Of a stretch of DNA of 64,000 bases, positions 1-8,485 are shown piece after piece; within the stretch, counting starts at the first letter, position 1, and every line of letters begins with the position of its first letter. The notes beneath the pieces were generated by a model. That model made no database searches, was not told the origin of the DNA, and saw only the letters and a list, made by a program, of their open reading frames with translations. This DNA is from Sulfitobacter sp. THAF37 (GTDB lineage Bacteria; Pseudomonadota; Alphaproteobacteria; Rhodobacterales; Rhodobacteraceae), in NCBI RefSeq assembly GCF_009363555.1, contig NZ_CP045377.1, positions 1 through 64,000 of the forward strand, in the 5' to 3' direction. Position numbers and translations under genes: made by a program.

Positions 1-1
1 C

Positions 2-580
2 ACGCCGGGGCCGACGGTATTGCTGGCGCTGACCAACGGGTCGCGCTTTGGCATGATGCGTGCCGGGGCGGGGATCGTTGGTGCGGGTCTGTCTGACCTC
101 GTGCTGATCACCGCCGCAGCACTTGGGCTGGGCGCGATCCTGGCGACGTCGGCGTTCTGGTTTTCCGTGGTCAAAATGGTTGGCGTCATCTACCTTGCCT
201 GGCTTGGCATCCAGATGCTCAGGTCGACAAACGACCTGGGCGACGCGACCGGGACGGCGGTGCGCGGGCAAAATGCAGGTACCCCGATGCGCCTGTTCCG
301 AAAGAGTTTTCTGGTCGCGGCCACGAATCCCAAGGGGTATATCTTTTTCGCGGCTTTCCTGCCGCAGTTCATCGACCTCGGCGCGCCCTTGTTGGGTCAA
401 TACGTCACGCTGGCGCTTGTCTTTGTCGCCATCGACCTTGCCGTCATGACCGCTTACGCGGCGGTCGGTGTCAATGCGATGCGGTTCCTGCGCGACAGGG
501 GCGCGATGGTGCTTGAGCGTGGATGCGGGTTTGTCATGCTGGCGCTGGCGGGCGGGCTCGCGCTTTACAGGCGGGGCTGA
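2..580 (+). CDS. LysE/RhtB-family amino-acid exporter, 5' truncated by the window edge
   Basis: The reading frame is open from base 2, and its first residues TPGPTVLLALTNG match the conserved N-terminal region of LysE/RhtB exporters (normally (S/T)PGPN about ten residues from the start). The true start is therefore just upstream of the window and the visible 192 residues are nearly the whole protein. Family members are inner-membrane proteins of about 200 residues with six hydrophobic segments that export amino acids or small metabolites. Hydrophobic stretches fill most of the visible sequence, and the AATNPKGYIFFAAFLPQFI segment (a typical family signature) lies in the middle. The gene converges with a DMT-family transporter on the minus strand. 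Substrate cannot be assigned. Confidence 0.85.
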   Translation, partial: TPGPTVLLALTNGSRFGMMRAGAGIVGAGLSDLVLITAAALGLGAILATSAFWFSVVKMVGVIYLAWLGIQMLRSTNDLGDATGTAVRGQNAGTPMRLFRKSFLVAATNPKGYIFFAAFLPQFIDLGAPLLGQYVTLALVFVAIDLAVMTAYAAVGVNAMRFLRDRGAMVLERGCGFVMLALAGGLALYRRG

Positions 581-590
581 CGGAACGGGG

Positions 591-611
591 GGAACCCGGT
601 CATCCGGGTCC
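591..611. terminator. Hairpin between convergent genes
   Basis: An ACCCGG/CCGGGT stem with a TCAT loop, extended by flanking GG/CC with one bulged A, lies in the 46-bp gap between the LysE-type gene and the convergent DMT gene. A short CTTTC follows on the plus strand. It is probably a bidirectional terminator, but there is no long T-run. Confidence 0.45.
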
Positions 612-626
612 TTTCAGATCCGCGTT

Positions 627-1502
627 TCAGGCAGGGCGCGCCGCCGGGGTGGGCGCGTTGCGTTGGGCGTGCTGACCAAGCCAGACACTGGCCAGGACCA
701 GAACCATCCCGGCGGTCTGGAGCACGCTTAACGTCTGGTCCAGGATCACGAGGCCGAGCAATGTCGCGGCGACGGGGCTGAGCAGACCGAGCGGCGCGAC
801 CGTTGCGGGTTCGAGCCGGGCGATGCCCCGGAACCAGAGGAAGTAGGTCATCGCGCCGCCGATCAGGCCGAGCCAGAGAAACCCGAGCACCGCGCTGGGA
901 TAGAGAGGCGGCAGCGCCGGCTCGACCAGAAGCGCAGCGGGAAGCAGGAGCAGGCCACCGGCGGTCAATTGCCAGGCGGTAAAGGTGAGCGCGGGGACCG
1001 GGGGTTGCCATTTCCGCGTCAACACGGTGCCGAATGCCATGGAAATCGCACCGCCGAGTGCCGCGAGGATACCCACCCCGTCGAGCGCCGCGCGCGGGGT
1101 CAGTACAAGCAGCGCCACCCCCAGGATACCGGCGCCGCCCGCGATGACGGCGGCGGGCCGGATCGCGTGGTTCAGCAGGACCTTGGACAGATAGAGCACG
1201 ATCAACGGCTGCATCGCGCCCACGGTTGCGGCAACGCCACCGGGCAAGCTGTAGGCGGCCACGAAAAGCAGCCACCAGAAGATCGAGAAATTGAGCGCAC
1301 CGAGCAGGAAAGACCGGACCAGCCAGATGCCGGTGGGCAGGTTGCGCGTGAAGACGAGCAGCAGAACCCCGGCGGGCAGGGCCCGCAGCATCGCGGCTGT
1401 CATGGGGTATCCGTCGGGCAGAAGTTCGGTCGTGACGATATAGGTACTGCCCCAGATCGCCGGGGCGAGCGCCGTCAGCATCAGGTCGATTACGCGCGGC
1501 AT
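627..1502 (-). CDS. EamA/DMT-superfamily transporter
   Basis: The 291-residue, almost entirely hydrophobic protein has the duplicated EamA architecture: ten predicted membrane segments in two halves, each beginning with a region like APAIWGSTYIVTTEL. Family members export metabolites or take up small organic compounds across the inner membrane. The ATG at 1502 is preferred over the upstream GTG at 1517 because AAGGAG lies just upstream of the ATG, within what the longer form would code. The gene is divergent from a MarR regulator, and two palindromes fill the short space between them, so it is very probably that regulator's target. Substrate unknown; an efflux role for a toxic ligand of the MarR protein is an inference. 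Confidence 0.88.
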   Translation of the reverse strand: MPRVIDLMLTALAPAIWGSTYIVTTELLPDGYPMTAAMLRALPAGVLLLVFTRNLPTGIWLVRSFLLGALNFSIFWWLLFVAAYSLPGGVAATVGAMQPLIVLYLSKVLLNHAIRPAAVIAGGAGILGVALLVLTPRAALDGVGILAALGGAISMAFGTVLTRKWQPPVPALTFTAWQLTAGGLLLLPAALLVEPALPPLYPSAVLGFLWLGLIGGAMTYFLWFRGIARLEPATVAPLGLLSPVAATLLGLVILDQTLSVLQTAGMVLVLASVWLGQHAQRNAPTPAARPA

Positions 1503-1517
1503 CTCGGTCTCCTTCAC

Positions 1518-1563
1518 TTATCTTGACATCAAGATAACGGCGCTTCTCTTGATGTCAAGATAA
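1518..1563. promoter_or_regulatory. Two MarR-type operators between divergent genes
   Basis: TTATCTTGACATCAAGATAA (1518-1537) is an almost perfect 20-bp palindrome, and TCTTGATGTCAAGA (1547-1560) repeats its core with the central dinucleotide on the other strand. Core starts are 26 bp apart, about two and a half helical turns. Both lie in the 81-bp gap between the divergent DMT and MarR genes, where a MarR dimer would repress both promoters. Confidence 0.8.
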
Positions 1564-1583
1564 GTGGTCGCTAGAGTGCCGGG

Positions 1584-2078
1584 ATGGATGCAGTCGACCG
1601 GATACTGGCGCAGTGGCAGCAGGAGCGGCCGGACCTCGATGTTGGGGCCATGGGGCCGGTCGGGCGGCTGTCGCGCCTGTTCCATCATCACGCCCGCCGC
1701 ATGGGACAGACCTTTGCGCGGCATGGGCTGAACGCTGCCGGGTTCGACGTGCTGGCGACGCTGCGCCGGTCGCCGCCGCCACATGCGCTGTCTCCGGGCG
1801 AGCTGATGGAATCAATGATGATCACATCCGGCACAGTGACCAACCGGATCGAGCAATTGGCGAAAGCGGACCTGATCACCCGGACCTCCGACAAAAAGGA
1901 CGCCCGCCGTGCGGTGGTAAAGCTGACACCAAAGGGGTTTGCGCTGATCGACAAGGCCGTTGCGGATCATGTGAAGACTCAGGCGACCCTGCTGAAAGGA
2001 TTATCCCGAGAGGAAATCGCGCAACTGGACGGGTTGCTGCGCAGATTGCTGGCAAACCACGCCGACACTGTCGACTAA
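1584..2078 (+). CDS. MarR-family transcriptional regulator
   Basis: The 164-residue protein has a winged-helix DNA-binding domain at about residues 45-125. The recognition-helix region reads MITSGTVTNRIEQLAKADLI, followed by the wing with the family DxR motif (DKKDARRAVVKLT). Helices at both ends would form the dimer interface. MarR proteins are usually repressors released by small phenolic or other ligands. It is divergent from a DMT transporter, and paired TCTTGA/TCAAGA palindromes lie immediately upstream, so autorepression together with control of the transporter is likely. The ligand cannot be deduced. Confidence 0.92.
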   Translation: MDAVDRILAQWQQERPDLDVGAMGPVGRLSRLFHHHARRMGQTFARHGLNAAGFDVLATLRRSPPPHALSPGELMESMMITSGTVTNRIEQLAKADLITRTSDKKDARRAVVKLTPKGFALIDKAVADHVKTQATLLKGLSREEIAQLDGLLRRLLANHADTVD

Positions 2079-2101
2079 TCGCGGGTCCGGACCGCGGCCC
2101 G

Positions 2102-2635
2102 TCAGGTCCCGGACCCCAATATCGTTTCGCGATGCTCGGCAAGGTAGATGCGCAGCCAGGGGGTGAACCGGGCGGGTGTTTCGGCGATCTCGCCCAGCAG
2201 CGCATCGACAGATATCCAGCGCGTCGACATGACCTCCGCCGGGTTCGGGTCGAGCGGCAGATCAGCCGGGGCCGTGGCGACAAAGACATCGACCAGTTCA
2301 TGCTCGATCAGGCCCCCGCCCACCTCGGCACGGTATTCGACCTGACCGCGATGGTGCAGGTTCAACCCGGTGATGCCCAGTTCCTCGTTCAGGCGGCGGG
2401 TGGCGCAGGCCAGCGCCGGTTCGCCCCAATCGGGGTGGGTGCAACAGGTGTTCGCCCAAAGCCTCGGCGTATGATATTTGCCAAGCGCGCGCTGCTGGAT
2501 CAGGATATCGTCGCCGCAGATGACAAAGACGGACACCGCAAGATGCCGCAGCCCGCGCCGGTGCGCCGCCAGCTTTTCGACCGGGGTGAGTTCGCCGTCG
2601 ATCCACGCGGGGATCATGATGTCGCGGGTCGTCAT
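2102..2635 (-). CDS. idi: Isopentenyl-diphosphate delta-isomerase, type I
   Basis: The 177-residue NUDIX-fold enzyme interconverts isopentenyl and dimethylallyl diphosphate for isoprenoid, quinone and carotenoid synthesis in the cytoplasm. The sequence shows the type I features: WANTCCTHPDWGE with the catalytic cysteine (residues about 60-72), the degenerate NUDIX box with RRLNEELGI, and EHELVDVF with the metal-binding glutamates. The ATG at 2635 is chosen because GGAGGG lies just upstream and length then matches the family. It is divergent from a cytochrome c2 gene. In phototrophic Rhodobacterales idi is often inside the photosynthesis cluster, but no bch, crt or puf gene is seen here. Confidence 0.93.
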   Translation of the reverse strand: MTTRDIMIPAWIDGELTPVEKLAAHRRGLRHLAVSVFVICGDDILIQQRALGKYHTPRLWANTCCTHPDWGEPALACATRRLNEELGITGLNLHHRGQVEYRAEVGGGLIEHELVDVFVATAPADLPLDPNPAEVMSTRWISVDALLGEIAETPARFTPWLRIYLAEHRETILGSGT

Positions 2636-2783
2636 GCAGCCCTCCGTGATGGGGTCTCGGACGCGGTTTACTGCCACCGGACCGAACGGATGTAAAAGGG
2701 TTTTCCTGCGCAGGAACGTCGCATGTGCATCCGGATGAAAACCGGTAGGGTGATGCCGTAACGCACGGGAACAGGAGTTCGTG

Positions 2784-3251
2784 ATGAATATTCTCAAGAC
2801 AGCCGCACTGGGTCTGAGCCTGGCCTTGGCCGCCGGTCCGGTCTTTGCCGACGGCCACGCCACGGGCGATGCCGAAGCAGGCAAAAAGATCTTTGCCAAG
2901 TGCAAGGCCTGCCATGCCATCGTCGACGCCGGGGGGACCCCGATCGTCAAGGGCGGTCGCACAGGTCCGAACCTCTACGGGCTTTACAACCAGGTTGCTG
3001 GCACCGAGACGGAATATGCCGACAAGTACGGCCCGTCCCTCAAGGCGGCGGGAGAGGCCGGACTGGTGTGGAACGAGGAAGACTTCGTGCGCTACGTACA
3101 GGACCCGCGCGCCTTCCTTCAGGAATATCTGGACGACCGCAAGGCACGGTCCAAGATGTCGTTCAAGCTGCGTAAGGAGGAACAGGCCAGGGATGTCTGG
3201 GCCTACCTCGTATCGGTCGGCCCCGAGGTCGACGCCGAAGCGACGCAATAA
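2784..3251 (+). CDS. Soluble class I cytochrome c (cytochrome c2 type)
   Basis: The 155-residue precursor begins with a signal peptide (residues 1-22, ending GPVFA) and is therefore periplasmic. CKACH is the haem c attachment motif, and KMSFKL near the C-terminus supplies the methionine axial ligand in the context typical of cytochrome c2. The insertions before the methionine match the larger alphaproteobacterial c2 proteins. It would carry electrons from the bc1 complex to an oxidase or another acceptor. ATG 2784 is preferred to the adjacent GTG 2781 because AGGAG is six bases upstream. A strong hairpin follows. Divergent from idi; it may also serve the periplasmic PQQ dehydrogenase indirectly through the quinone pool, which is inference. 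Confidence 0.9.
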   Translation: MNILKTAALGLSLALAAGPVFADGHATGDAEAGKKIFAKCKACHAIVDAGGTPIVKGGRTGPNLYGLYNQVAGTETEYADKYGPSLKAAGEAGLVWNEEDFVRYVQDPRAFLQEYLDDRKARSKMSFKLRKEEQARDVWAYLVSVGPEVDAEATQ

Positions 3252-3267
3252 CTCATTTTTGGCAAAG

Positions 3268-3295
3268 GGGCGGTCCTGCGCTGGCAGGGCCGCCC
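3268..3295 (+). terminator. Strong GC hairpin after cytochrome c2
   Basis: GGGCGGTCCTGC and GCAGGGCCGCCC form a 12-bp stem (one G-T wobble) around a GCTG loop, 17 bp after the cytochrome stop codon. No clear T-tract follows, so it may act as a terminator or as a 3' mRNA stabiliser. Confidence 0.6.
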
Positions 3296-3345
3296 GCCCG
3301 TTTCCGATGGCACCTGCCGCAGATCGGTGTTCCGGTGGAGGGCTG

Positions 3346-3405
3346 GAAATTAATTTCAAACTCAAAATATTTTTGCTTGAAGTAAATCTGCCGGCCCCAT
3401 AAATT
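3346..3405 (+). promoter_or_regulatory. Promoter with AT-rich inverted repeat upstream of the ABC operon
   Basis: A candidate sigma-70 promoter has TTGAAG (3377-3382), a 17-bp spacer and TAAATT (3400-3405), about 105 bp before the binding-protein start. A perfect palindrome GAAATTAATTTC (3346-3357) and a looser inverted repeat with TTCAA/TTGAA arms overlap its upstream side. The stretch is sharply AT-rich compared with its surroundings, so a regulator site is likely. Which protein binds is unknown. Confidence 0.5.
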
Positions 3406-3509
3406 GGACCGCATGGCAGGGATTGTTCTCATGGCCGCTTGCGTGCGGCGTGGAACTTTCCCAAGCTTGACCGAGCGCAAAAATGCGCCGTTCCAACCGG
3501 GAGATTACA

Positions 3510-4670
3510 ATGAACAGGAAATTCACAGCAGTCACCGCCGCCTTGCTGGCGATGACGTTCGGGACCGCCGCGCTGTCCGATGCCCACGGCGGCAAGGTCA
3601 AGATCGGTCTGATCACCACGCTGACCGGCGGGGGGGCGTCACTGGGTGTCGACACCCGTGACGGTTTCATGCTGGCCATCGACCAGGCCGGTAATGACAT
3701 GGTCGAGGTGATCGTCGAGGATGACGAACGCGCGCCCGACGTGGCGGTGCAGGTCGCAGACAAGATGATCCAGTCCGACAAGGTCGATATTCTGACCGGC
3801 ATCGTCTGGTCCAACCTGGCGCTGGCCGTCGCCCCGGCGGCGAATGCCCAGGGGAAGTTCTATGTTTCGACCAACGCGGCTCCGGCGCAGCTGGCCGGCA
3901 AGGGCTGCAACCAGGACTATTTCGCGGTGTCCTACCAGAACGACAACCTGCACGAGGCGGCGGGCGCCCATGCCAAGGCGTCGAACTATTCCAAGCCCTT
4001 CATCCTCGCGCCGAACTATCCTGCGGGACAGGATTCACTGACCGGGTTCAAGCGTCTTTATGGCGGCGAACTGGCGGGTGAGCTTTATACCAAGCTGGGC
4101 CAGACCGACTATGCCGCCGAGATCGCGCAGATCCGCGCGTCGGAGGCCGACAGCATCTTCTTCTTCCTGCCGGGCGGCATGGGCATCTCGTTCCTCAAGC
4201 AGCTGGCGGACAGCGGCATCGAGCTGCCGGTGATCGGACCCGCTTTCAGCTTTGACCAGACGATCCTGCCTGCGGTTGGCGATTCCGCTCTGGGCGTGCA
4301 CAACACGTCGCAGTGGAACAAGGACATCGACAACGAAGCCAACAAGAAATTCGTCGAAGGGTTCGAAGACGCCTACGGTCGCCTGCCATCGCTTTATGCG
4401 GCACAGGCCTATGATACCGCGAACCTGATCCTCTCTGCCGTGGAGAAGGCGGGCATCGCGGATCACGACGCCTTCCGCGCGGCACTGAAGGAGGCCGATT
4501 TCGCCTCCGTCCGGGGCAAGTTCAGTTTCGGCAACAACAACCACCCGATTCAGGACATCTACGTGCGCGAAGTGATCAAGGAAGGTGACGTCTATACCAA
4601 CAAGATCATCTCGACCGTGCTGACGGACCACCAGGACGTCTATGCCGCCGAATGCGGCCTGAGCAACTGA
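3510..4670 (+). CDS. ABC transporter periplasmic binding protein, HAAT (Liv-type) family
   Basis: The 386-residue precursor starts with a signal peptide (about residues 1-25) and then KIGLITTLTGGGASLG, the usual opening of type I periplasmic binding proteins for branched-chain amino acids and related acids. The ATG at 3510 follows GGGAG. It heads an operon with two permeases, two ATPases, a thioesterase and a Rid protein. Binding proteins of this class serve leucine-type amino acids but also aromatic acids, and the thioesterase downstream would fit an acid metabolised through a CoA ester. The exact ligand cannot be read from the sequence. Confidence 0.88.
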   Translation: MNRKFTAVTAALLAMTFGTAALSDAHGGKVKIGLITTLTGGGASLGVDTRDGFMLAIDQAGNDMVEVIVEDDERAPDVAVQVADKMIQSDKVDILTGIVWSNLALAVAPAANAQGKFYVSTNAAPAQLAGKGCNQDYFAVSYQNDNLHEAAGAHAKASNYSKPFILAPNYPAGQDSLTGFKRLYGGELAGELYTKLGQTDYAAEIAQIRASEADSIFFFLPGGMGISFLKQLADSGIELPVIGPAFSFDQTILPAVGDSALGVHNTSQWNKDIDNEANKKFVEGFEDAYGRLPSLYAAQAYDTANLILSAVEKAGIADHDAFRAALKEADFASVRGKFSFGNNNHPIQDIYVREVIKEGDVYTNKIISTVLTDHQDVYAAECGLSN

Positions 4671-4722
4671 GCCAAACGCTGGCGGCCCGACCGGGGCCGC
4701 CAGCCCGAAACCGGGGCCGAGC

Positions 4723-5640
4723 ATGTCCACCATCCTGCTGATAGAGCAAATCCTCAACGGGCTGCAGTTCGGTGTCATGCTGTTCCTGATGGCCGCCGGG
4801 CTGACACTGATCTTCGGTGTCATGGGGCTGATCAACCTCGCGCACGGATCGCTCTTCATGATCGGGGCCTTCGTGGCCGCGGCAGGGGCGGCAGCCACCG
4901 GGTCCTTCGTGCTGGGGCTGATCGCCGCGTTGATGGCCGCCGCACTCTTCGGCGCGCTGATCGAACTGACGGTGATCCGCAGGCTTTACGCTCGTGATCA
5001 CCTGGACCAGGTGCTGGCCACCTTTGCCCTGATCCTGATCTTTTCCGAGGCGACACGCTGGGTCTTCGGGTCCTTTCCGCTCTACCTCGACACGCCTGAA
5101 TTCCTGTCCGGCACGGTGACGCTGCCCGGTGGCATCCTGTATTCGAAATACCGTCTGGCGATCATCCTGATCGGGTTGGCGGTGGCGGCGGGGCTGTTTC
5201 TGCTGATTTCGAAGACTCGGGTGGGCATGCGCATCCGCGCGGGCGAGAACGACCGCGAGATGATCGGCGCGCTCGGCGTCGATATTTCGATCCTCTACAC
5301 CATGGTCTTTGCCCTCGGCGCGGCGCTGGCGGGCCTGTCAGGCGCGCTGGTCGGGGCGATCCAGTCGGTCGAAGTCGGCATGGGAGAGCCGGTGCTGATC
5401 CTCGCCTTCGTGGTGATCGTGATCGGCGGAATCGGGTCGATCAAGGGCGCGCTGGCGGGGGCGGTCCTGGTGGGCCTGACCGACACGCTGGGCCGGTCCC
5501 TTCTGCCCCTGCTTTTCGCGCTGTTCATGGACCCGTCGGCGGCCACCTCGGTCGGCTCCGCGCTGGCGTCCATGCTGATCTACATTCTCATGGCGGGGGT
5601 CTTGCTGTTCAAACCCACCGGCCTTTTCGGGAGCGCCTGA
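4723..5640 (+). CDS. HAAT ABC transporter permease, LivH type
   Basis: The 305-residue inner-membrane protein opens with QILNGLQFGVMLFLMAAGL and GVMGLINLAHG, hallmarks of LivH permeases. It has about eight hydrophobic segments, and the cytoplasmic coupling loop RAGENDREMIGALGVDI lies in the middle. It pairs with the following LivM-type permease and the two ATPases to move the ligand delivered by the upstream binding protein. One base separates its stop from the next start, so the genes are translationally coupled. Confidence 0.92.
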   Translation: MSTILLIEQILNGLQFGVMLFLMAAGLTLIFGVMGLINLAHGSLFMIGAFVAAAGAAATGSFVLGLIAALMAAALFGALIELTVIRRLYARDHLDQVLATFALILIFSEATRWVFGSFPLYLDTPEFLSGTVTLPGGILYSKYRLAIILIGLAVAAGLFLLISKTRVGMRIRAGENDREMIGALGVDISILYTMVFALGAALAGLSGALVGAIQSVEVGMGEPVLILAFVVIVIGGIGSIKGALAGAVLVGLTDTLGRSLLPLLFALFMDPSAATSVGSALASMLIYILMAGVLLFKPTGLFGSA

Positions 5641-5641
5641 C

Positions 5642-6628
5642 ATGTTGCCGGAACGCGTTATCAACCTGGCGGTCCTGGGGCTGCTGCTGGCGGTGCCACT
5701 GGCCGCATTCGCGCTGGACGAACCCTTCATCATCACGCTGGCGACAAAGGCCACCGTGCTTGCGCTGGCGGGCGTGGGGCTGAACCTGGCGCTGGGGCAG
5801 GGCGGGCTGGTCAGCTTTGGCCACGCCGCCTACTTCGGGGTCGGCGGCTATGCCATGGGCATCCTGGCCAGCCACGCGCAAAGCTACGCCCCCCTCATGG
5901 AGGTGCCTTTCCTGATCGAAGGCACCAAATCCATGCCGGTCATCTGGCTGGTGGCCATCATCGCCAGCGCGCTTGTCGCGCTGCTGGTCGGCGCGCTGTC
6001 GCTGCGGACCTCGGGGGTCTATTTCATCATGGTCACGCTCGCCTTTGGCCAGATGCTCTATTACTTCGCGATCTCCTGGCCCGCCTACGGCGGCGAAGAC
6101 GGGCTGTCGATCTATGTGCGCAATGGCTTTCCGGGGCTGAACACGCTGGATCCGATACAGTTTTTCGGCCTGTGTTTCGCGGTGCTGCTGATCGTGCTGC
6201 TGCTGGTCCGGACGCTGAACAGGTCGCCTTTCGGTCTGGCGCTGCACGGGGCGCACCAGAACGAGGAGCGCGCCCGCACGGTCGGCATCAACGTCTATCG
6301 GCTGCGGCTCACCGCCTTCGTCATATCGGGGGCGATCACGGGATTGGCCGGGGCGCTGTTCGCCGACCTGAACCGTTTCGTCAGCCCGACGATGTTCAGC
6401 TGGCACACCTCGGGCGAAATCATGGTGTTCATCATTCTGGGCGGGGTCGCGCGCCTGTGCGGCCCGGTGGCGGGGGCGGCGGTCTACATCCTGCTCGAAC
6501 ATATGCTGGGCGGGCTGTCAGATTACTGGCACATCTATCTGGGTGTGATCCTGTTGTTCGTCGTCCTGTTCGCCAAGGGCGGTCTGATCGGCGGTCTGTC
6601 CCGCCGGGAGGTGCGCCATGCCGGGTGA
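5642..6628 (+). CDS. HAAT ABC transporter permease, LivM type
   Basis: The 328-residue membrane protein carries the LivM opening motif GVGLNLALGQGGLVSFGHAA and a C-terminal domain with the coupling loop RARTVGINVYRLRL. It is the second permease of the transporter. Its end overlaps the start of the first ATPase gene by 11 bases. Nothing odd is visible. Confidence 0.92.
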   Translation: MLPERVINLAVLGLLLAVPLAAFALDEPFIITLATKATVLALAGVGLNLALGQGGLVSFGHAAYFGVGGYAMGILASHAQSYAPLMEVPFLIEGTKSMPVIWLVAIIASALVALLVGALSLRTSGVYFIMVTLAFGQMLYYFAISWPAYGGEDGLSIYVRNGFPGLNTLDPIQFFGLCFAVLLIVLLLVRTLNRSPFGLALHGAHQNEERARTVGINVYRLRLTAFVISGAITGLAGALFADLNRFVSPTMFSWHTSGEIMVFIILGGVARLCGPVAGAAVYILLEHMLGGLSDYWHIYLGVILLFVVLFAKGGLIGGLSRREVRHAG

Positions 6629-7376
6629 CGTGATCCTTGACGTGCGCGATCTGCACAAGAGCTTTGGCGCCCTGAGGGCCAGCGACGGCATTTCGCTGGA
6701 CCTGCGCGCGGGTGAAATCCACGCGCTGATCGGCCCGAACGGGGCGGGCAAGTCCACCCTGATCAAGCAGATCGCCGGGGGCCTGAAACCCGACCGGGGC
6801 AGCGTGCATTTCATGGGCCGCGATGTCAGCGGGCTGTCGGTGGCCGGGCGGGCACAGGCCGGGCTGGGCCGCACCTTTCAGATCTCCGCGCTGGCGATGG
6901 ACTATACGGTGATGGAAAACGCCGTGCTGGGCGCCATCGGGCAAAGCGGCCGCACCTTCAGCTTTTTCCGCCCCGCGATGAAGGACCGCGCCCTGCTGGA
7001 CCGGGCCACTGCCGCGCTGGAACGGGTGGGGCTGGCCGATCATGCCAGCACCCTGACCTCTGAACTGTCGCACGGCCAGCGGCGGCAGCTGGAGGTCGCC
7101 GTGGCCCTGACCCTGTCCCCCAAGGCATTCCTGATGGACGAACCGATGGCGGGCATGGGCGCCGAGGGCTCGCAAGAGCTGACGGCGTTCCTGCGCGATC
7201 TGAAACAACAGGCACCGATCCTGCTGGTGGAACACGACATGGACGCGGTCTTTGCGCTGGCGGACCGGATCAGCGTGCTGGTCTACGGCAAGATCATCGC
7301 AACCGGCAACGTCGACGACATTCGTAACAATGCGGATGTCAAAACCGCCTATCTGGGCGAGGAGGGCGCGGCATGA
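6618..7376 (+). CDS. HAAT ABC transporter ATPase, LivG type
   Basis: The 252-residue cytoplasmic ATPase has Walker A GPNGAGKST, a signature region LSHGQRRQLEVA, Walker B LMDEP and an H-loop (LLVEHDMD). The GRTFQ segment after Walker A is typical of LivG. Serine-histidine-glycine in place of LSGGQ is common in this subfamily. The start at 6618 follows GGGAGGTG and overlaps the permease gene. Confidence 0.92.
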   Translation: MPGDVILDVRDLHKSFGALRASDGISLDLRAGEIHALIGPNGAGKSTLIKQIAGGLKPDRGSVHFMGRDVSGLSVAGRAQAGLGRTFQISALAMDYTVMENAVLGAIGQSGRTFSFFRPAMKDRALLDRATAALERVGLADHASTLTSELSHGQRRQLEVAVALTLSPKAFLMDEPMAGMGAEGSQELTAFLRDLKQQAPILLVEHDMDAVFALADRISVLVYGKIIATGNVDDIRNNADVKTAYLGEEGAA

Positions 7377-8062
7377 GCCTGTTGTCGATGGGCGGCATCA
7401 CCGCCAGCTACGGCGCATCGCAAGCCCTGTTCGGGGTGGACCTTGACGTGCGCGAGGGCGAGGTCGTCGCCCTCATGGGCCGCAACGGCATGGGCAAGTC
7501 GACCACCATCAAAGTGATCTGCCGCCTGCTGAAGAACACCCGGGGCGAGGTCCGCTTTGCCGGGCAGGACCTGTCCGGCCTGCCCGCGCACCGGGCGGCC
7601 AAACTGGGCCTTGGGCTGGTGCCCGAGGGGCGGCGGTGCTTTACCAACCTGACCGTGCGCGAGAACCTTTACGCCTCCGCCCGTCCGGGGCACTGGAATT
7701 TCGACCGGGTGCACGCGCTGTTCCCCCGGCTGGAGGAACGCGGCGACCAGATGGCCGGGTCACTGTCAGGGGGCGAACAGCAGATGCTGGCCATCGGCCG
7801 CGCGCTGATGACGAACCCCCGCCTGCTGATCCTGGATGAGGCGACCGAGGGACTGGCCCCCGTGGTGCGGCAGGAAATCTGGGCCGCCATCGCCACGCTC
7901 AAGGGCGATGCGGGCCTGTCGATCCTGGTGGTGGACAAGACCATCAGTGAATTGCGCCGCGTCGCCGACCGGGTAGTGATCCTGGAGCGGGGAGCGTCGG
8001 TCTGGACCGGGGCCATGGACGATCTGTCCGTCGAGGTCCGCGACCGGTATCTGGGGGTCTGA
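7373..8062 (+). CDS. HAAT ABC transporter ATPase, LivF type
   Basis: The 229-residue ATPase has Walker A GRNGMGKST, VPEGRRCF (the LivF-type Q-loop region), signature LSGGEQQML and Walker B LLILDEATEGLAP. The usual H-loop histidine position reads VVDKTIS, so that histidine seems to be absent; LivF proteins normally have VEQN here, so the K is a further variation. It overlaps livG by four bases (ATGA) and completes the ABC transporter. Confidence 0.9.
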   Translation: MSLLSMGGITASYGASQALFGVDLDVREGEVVALMGRNGMGKSTTIKVICRLLKNTRGEVRFAGQDLSGLPAHRAAKLGLGLVPEGRRCFTNLTVRENLYASARPGHWNFDRVHALFPRLEERGDQMAGSLSGGEQQMLAIGRALMTNPRLLILDEATEGLAPVVRQEIWAAIATLKGDAGLSILVVDKTISELRRVADRVVILERGASVWTGAMDDLSVEVRDRYLGV

Positions 8063-8065
8063 GCC

Positions 8066-8485
8066 GTGCCGTTTATCTACCATCAGAAGGTCAGGTTCCG
8101 CCATTGCGACCCGGCGGGCATCGTATTCTACCCGCGCTATTTCGAGATGATGAACGACACGGTCGAGGACTTCTTTGAAAAGGTCGTCTTGCTGCCGTTC
8201 TCCGGTATGCATCAGGATTGTGGTGTCCCCACCGCGGGGATCGAGGCGCAGTTTCAGGCACCCACCCGGTTGGGTGATCAGCTGGAGATCGGTCTGACCA
8301 TCACCCGGCTTGGCCGCAGCAGCCTCGGGTTTGCCTATGACGCGCGCTGCGGCGGGGAACAGCGGTTCACGGCGACCTCCACGGTCGTCTTCATCGACAG
8401 CGGGGGGCGGCCCGCCGCCTGGCCCGGTACGCCGCGCGCGCGGCTGGAAGAACATATGAAAAAGGAGACGTCACATGGCGCATGA
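8066..8485 (+). CDS. 4-hydroxybenzoyl-CoA-thioesterase-family protein (YbgC-like)
   Basis: The 139-residue hotdog-fold protein has FRHCDPAGIVFYPRYFEM near the N-terminus, the active-site motif of 4-hydroxybenzoyl-CoA and YbgC-type thioesterases with the catalytic aspartate. It starts with GTG at 8066, four bases after livF, and overlaps the next gene. Family members hydrolyse aromatic or short acyl-CoA thioesters. Its position at the end of an ABC operon suggests release of the imported acid from an accumulated CoA ester, which is inference. Confidence 0.85.
   Translation: MPFIYHQKVRFRHCDPAGIVFYPRYFEMMNDTVEDFFEKVVLLPFSGMHQDCGVPTAGIEAQFQAPTRLGDQLEIGLTITRLGRSSLGFAYDARCGGEQRFTATSTVVFIDSGGRPAAWPGTPRARLEEHMKKETSHGA

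Noticed and set aside
2079..2101. GGTCCGGACC palindrome between the MarR and idi genes
   Set aside because: Short, in a 23-bp gap between convergent genes, without T-run; neither a convincing terminator nor an operator.
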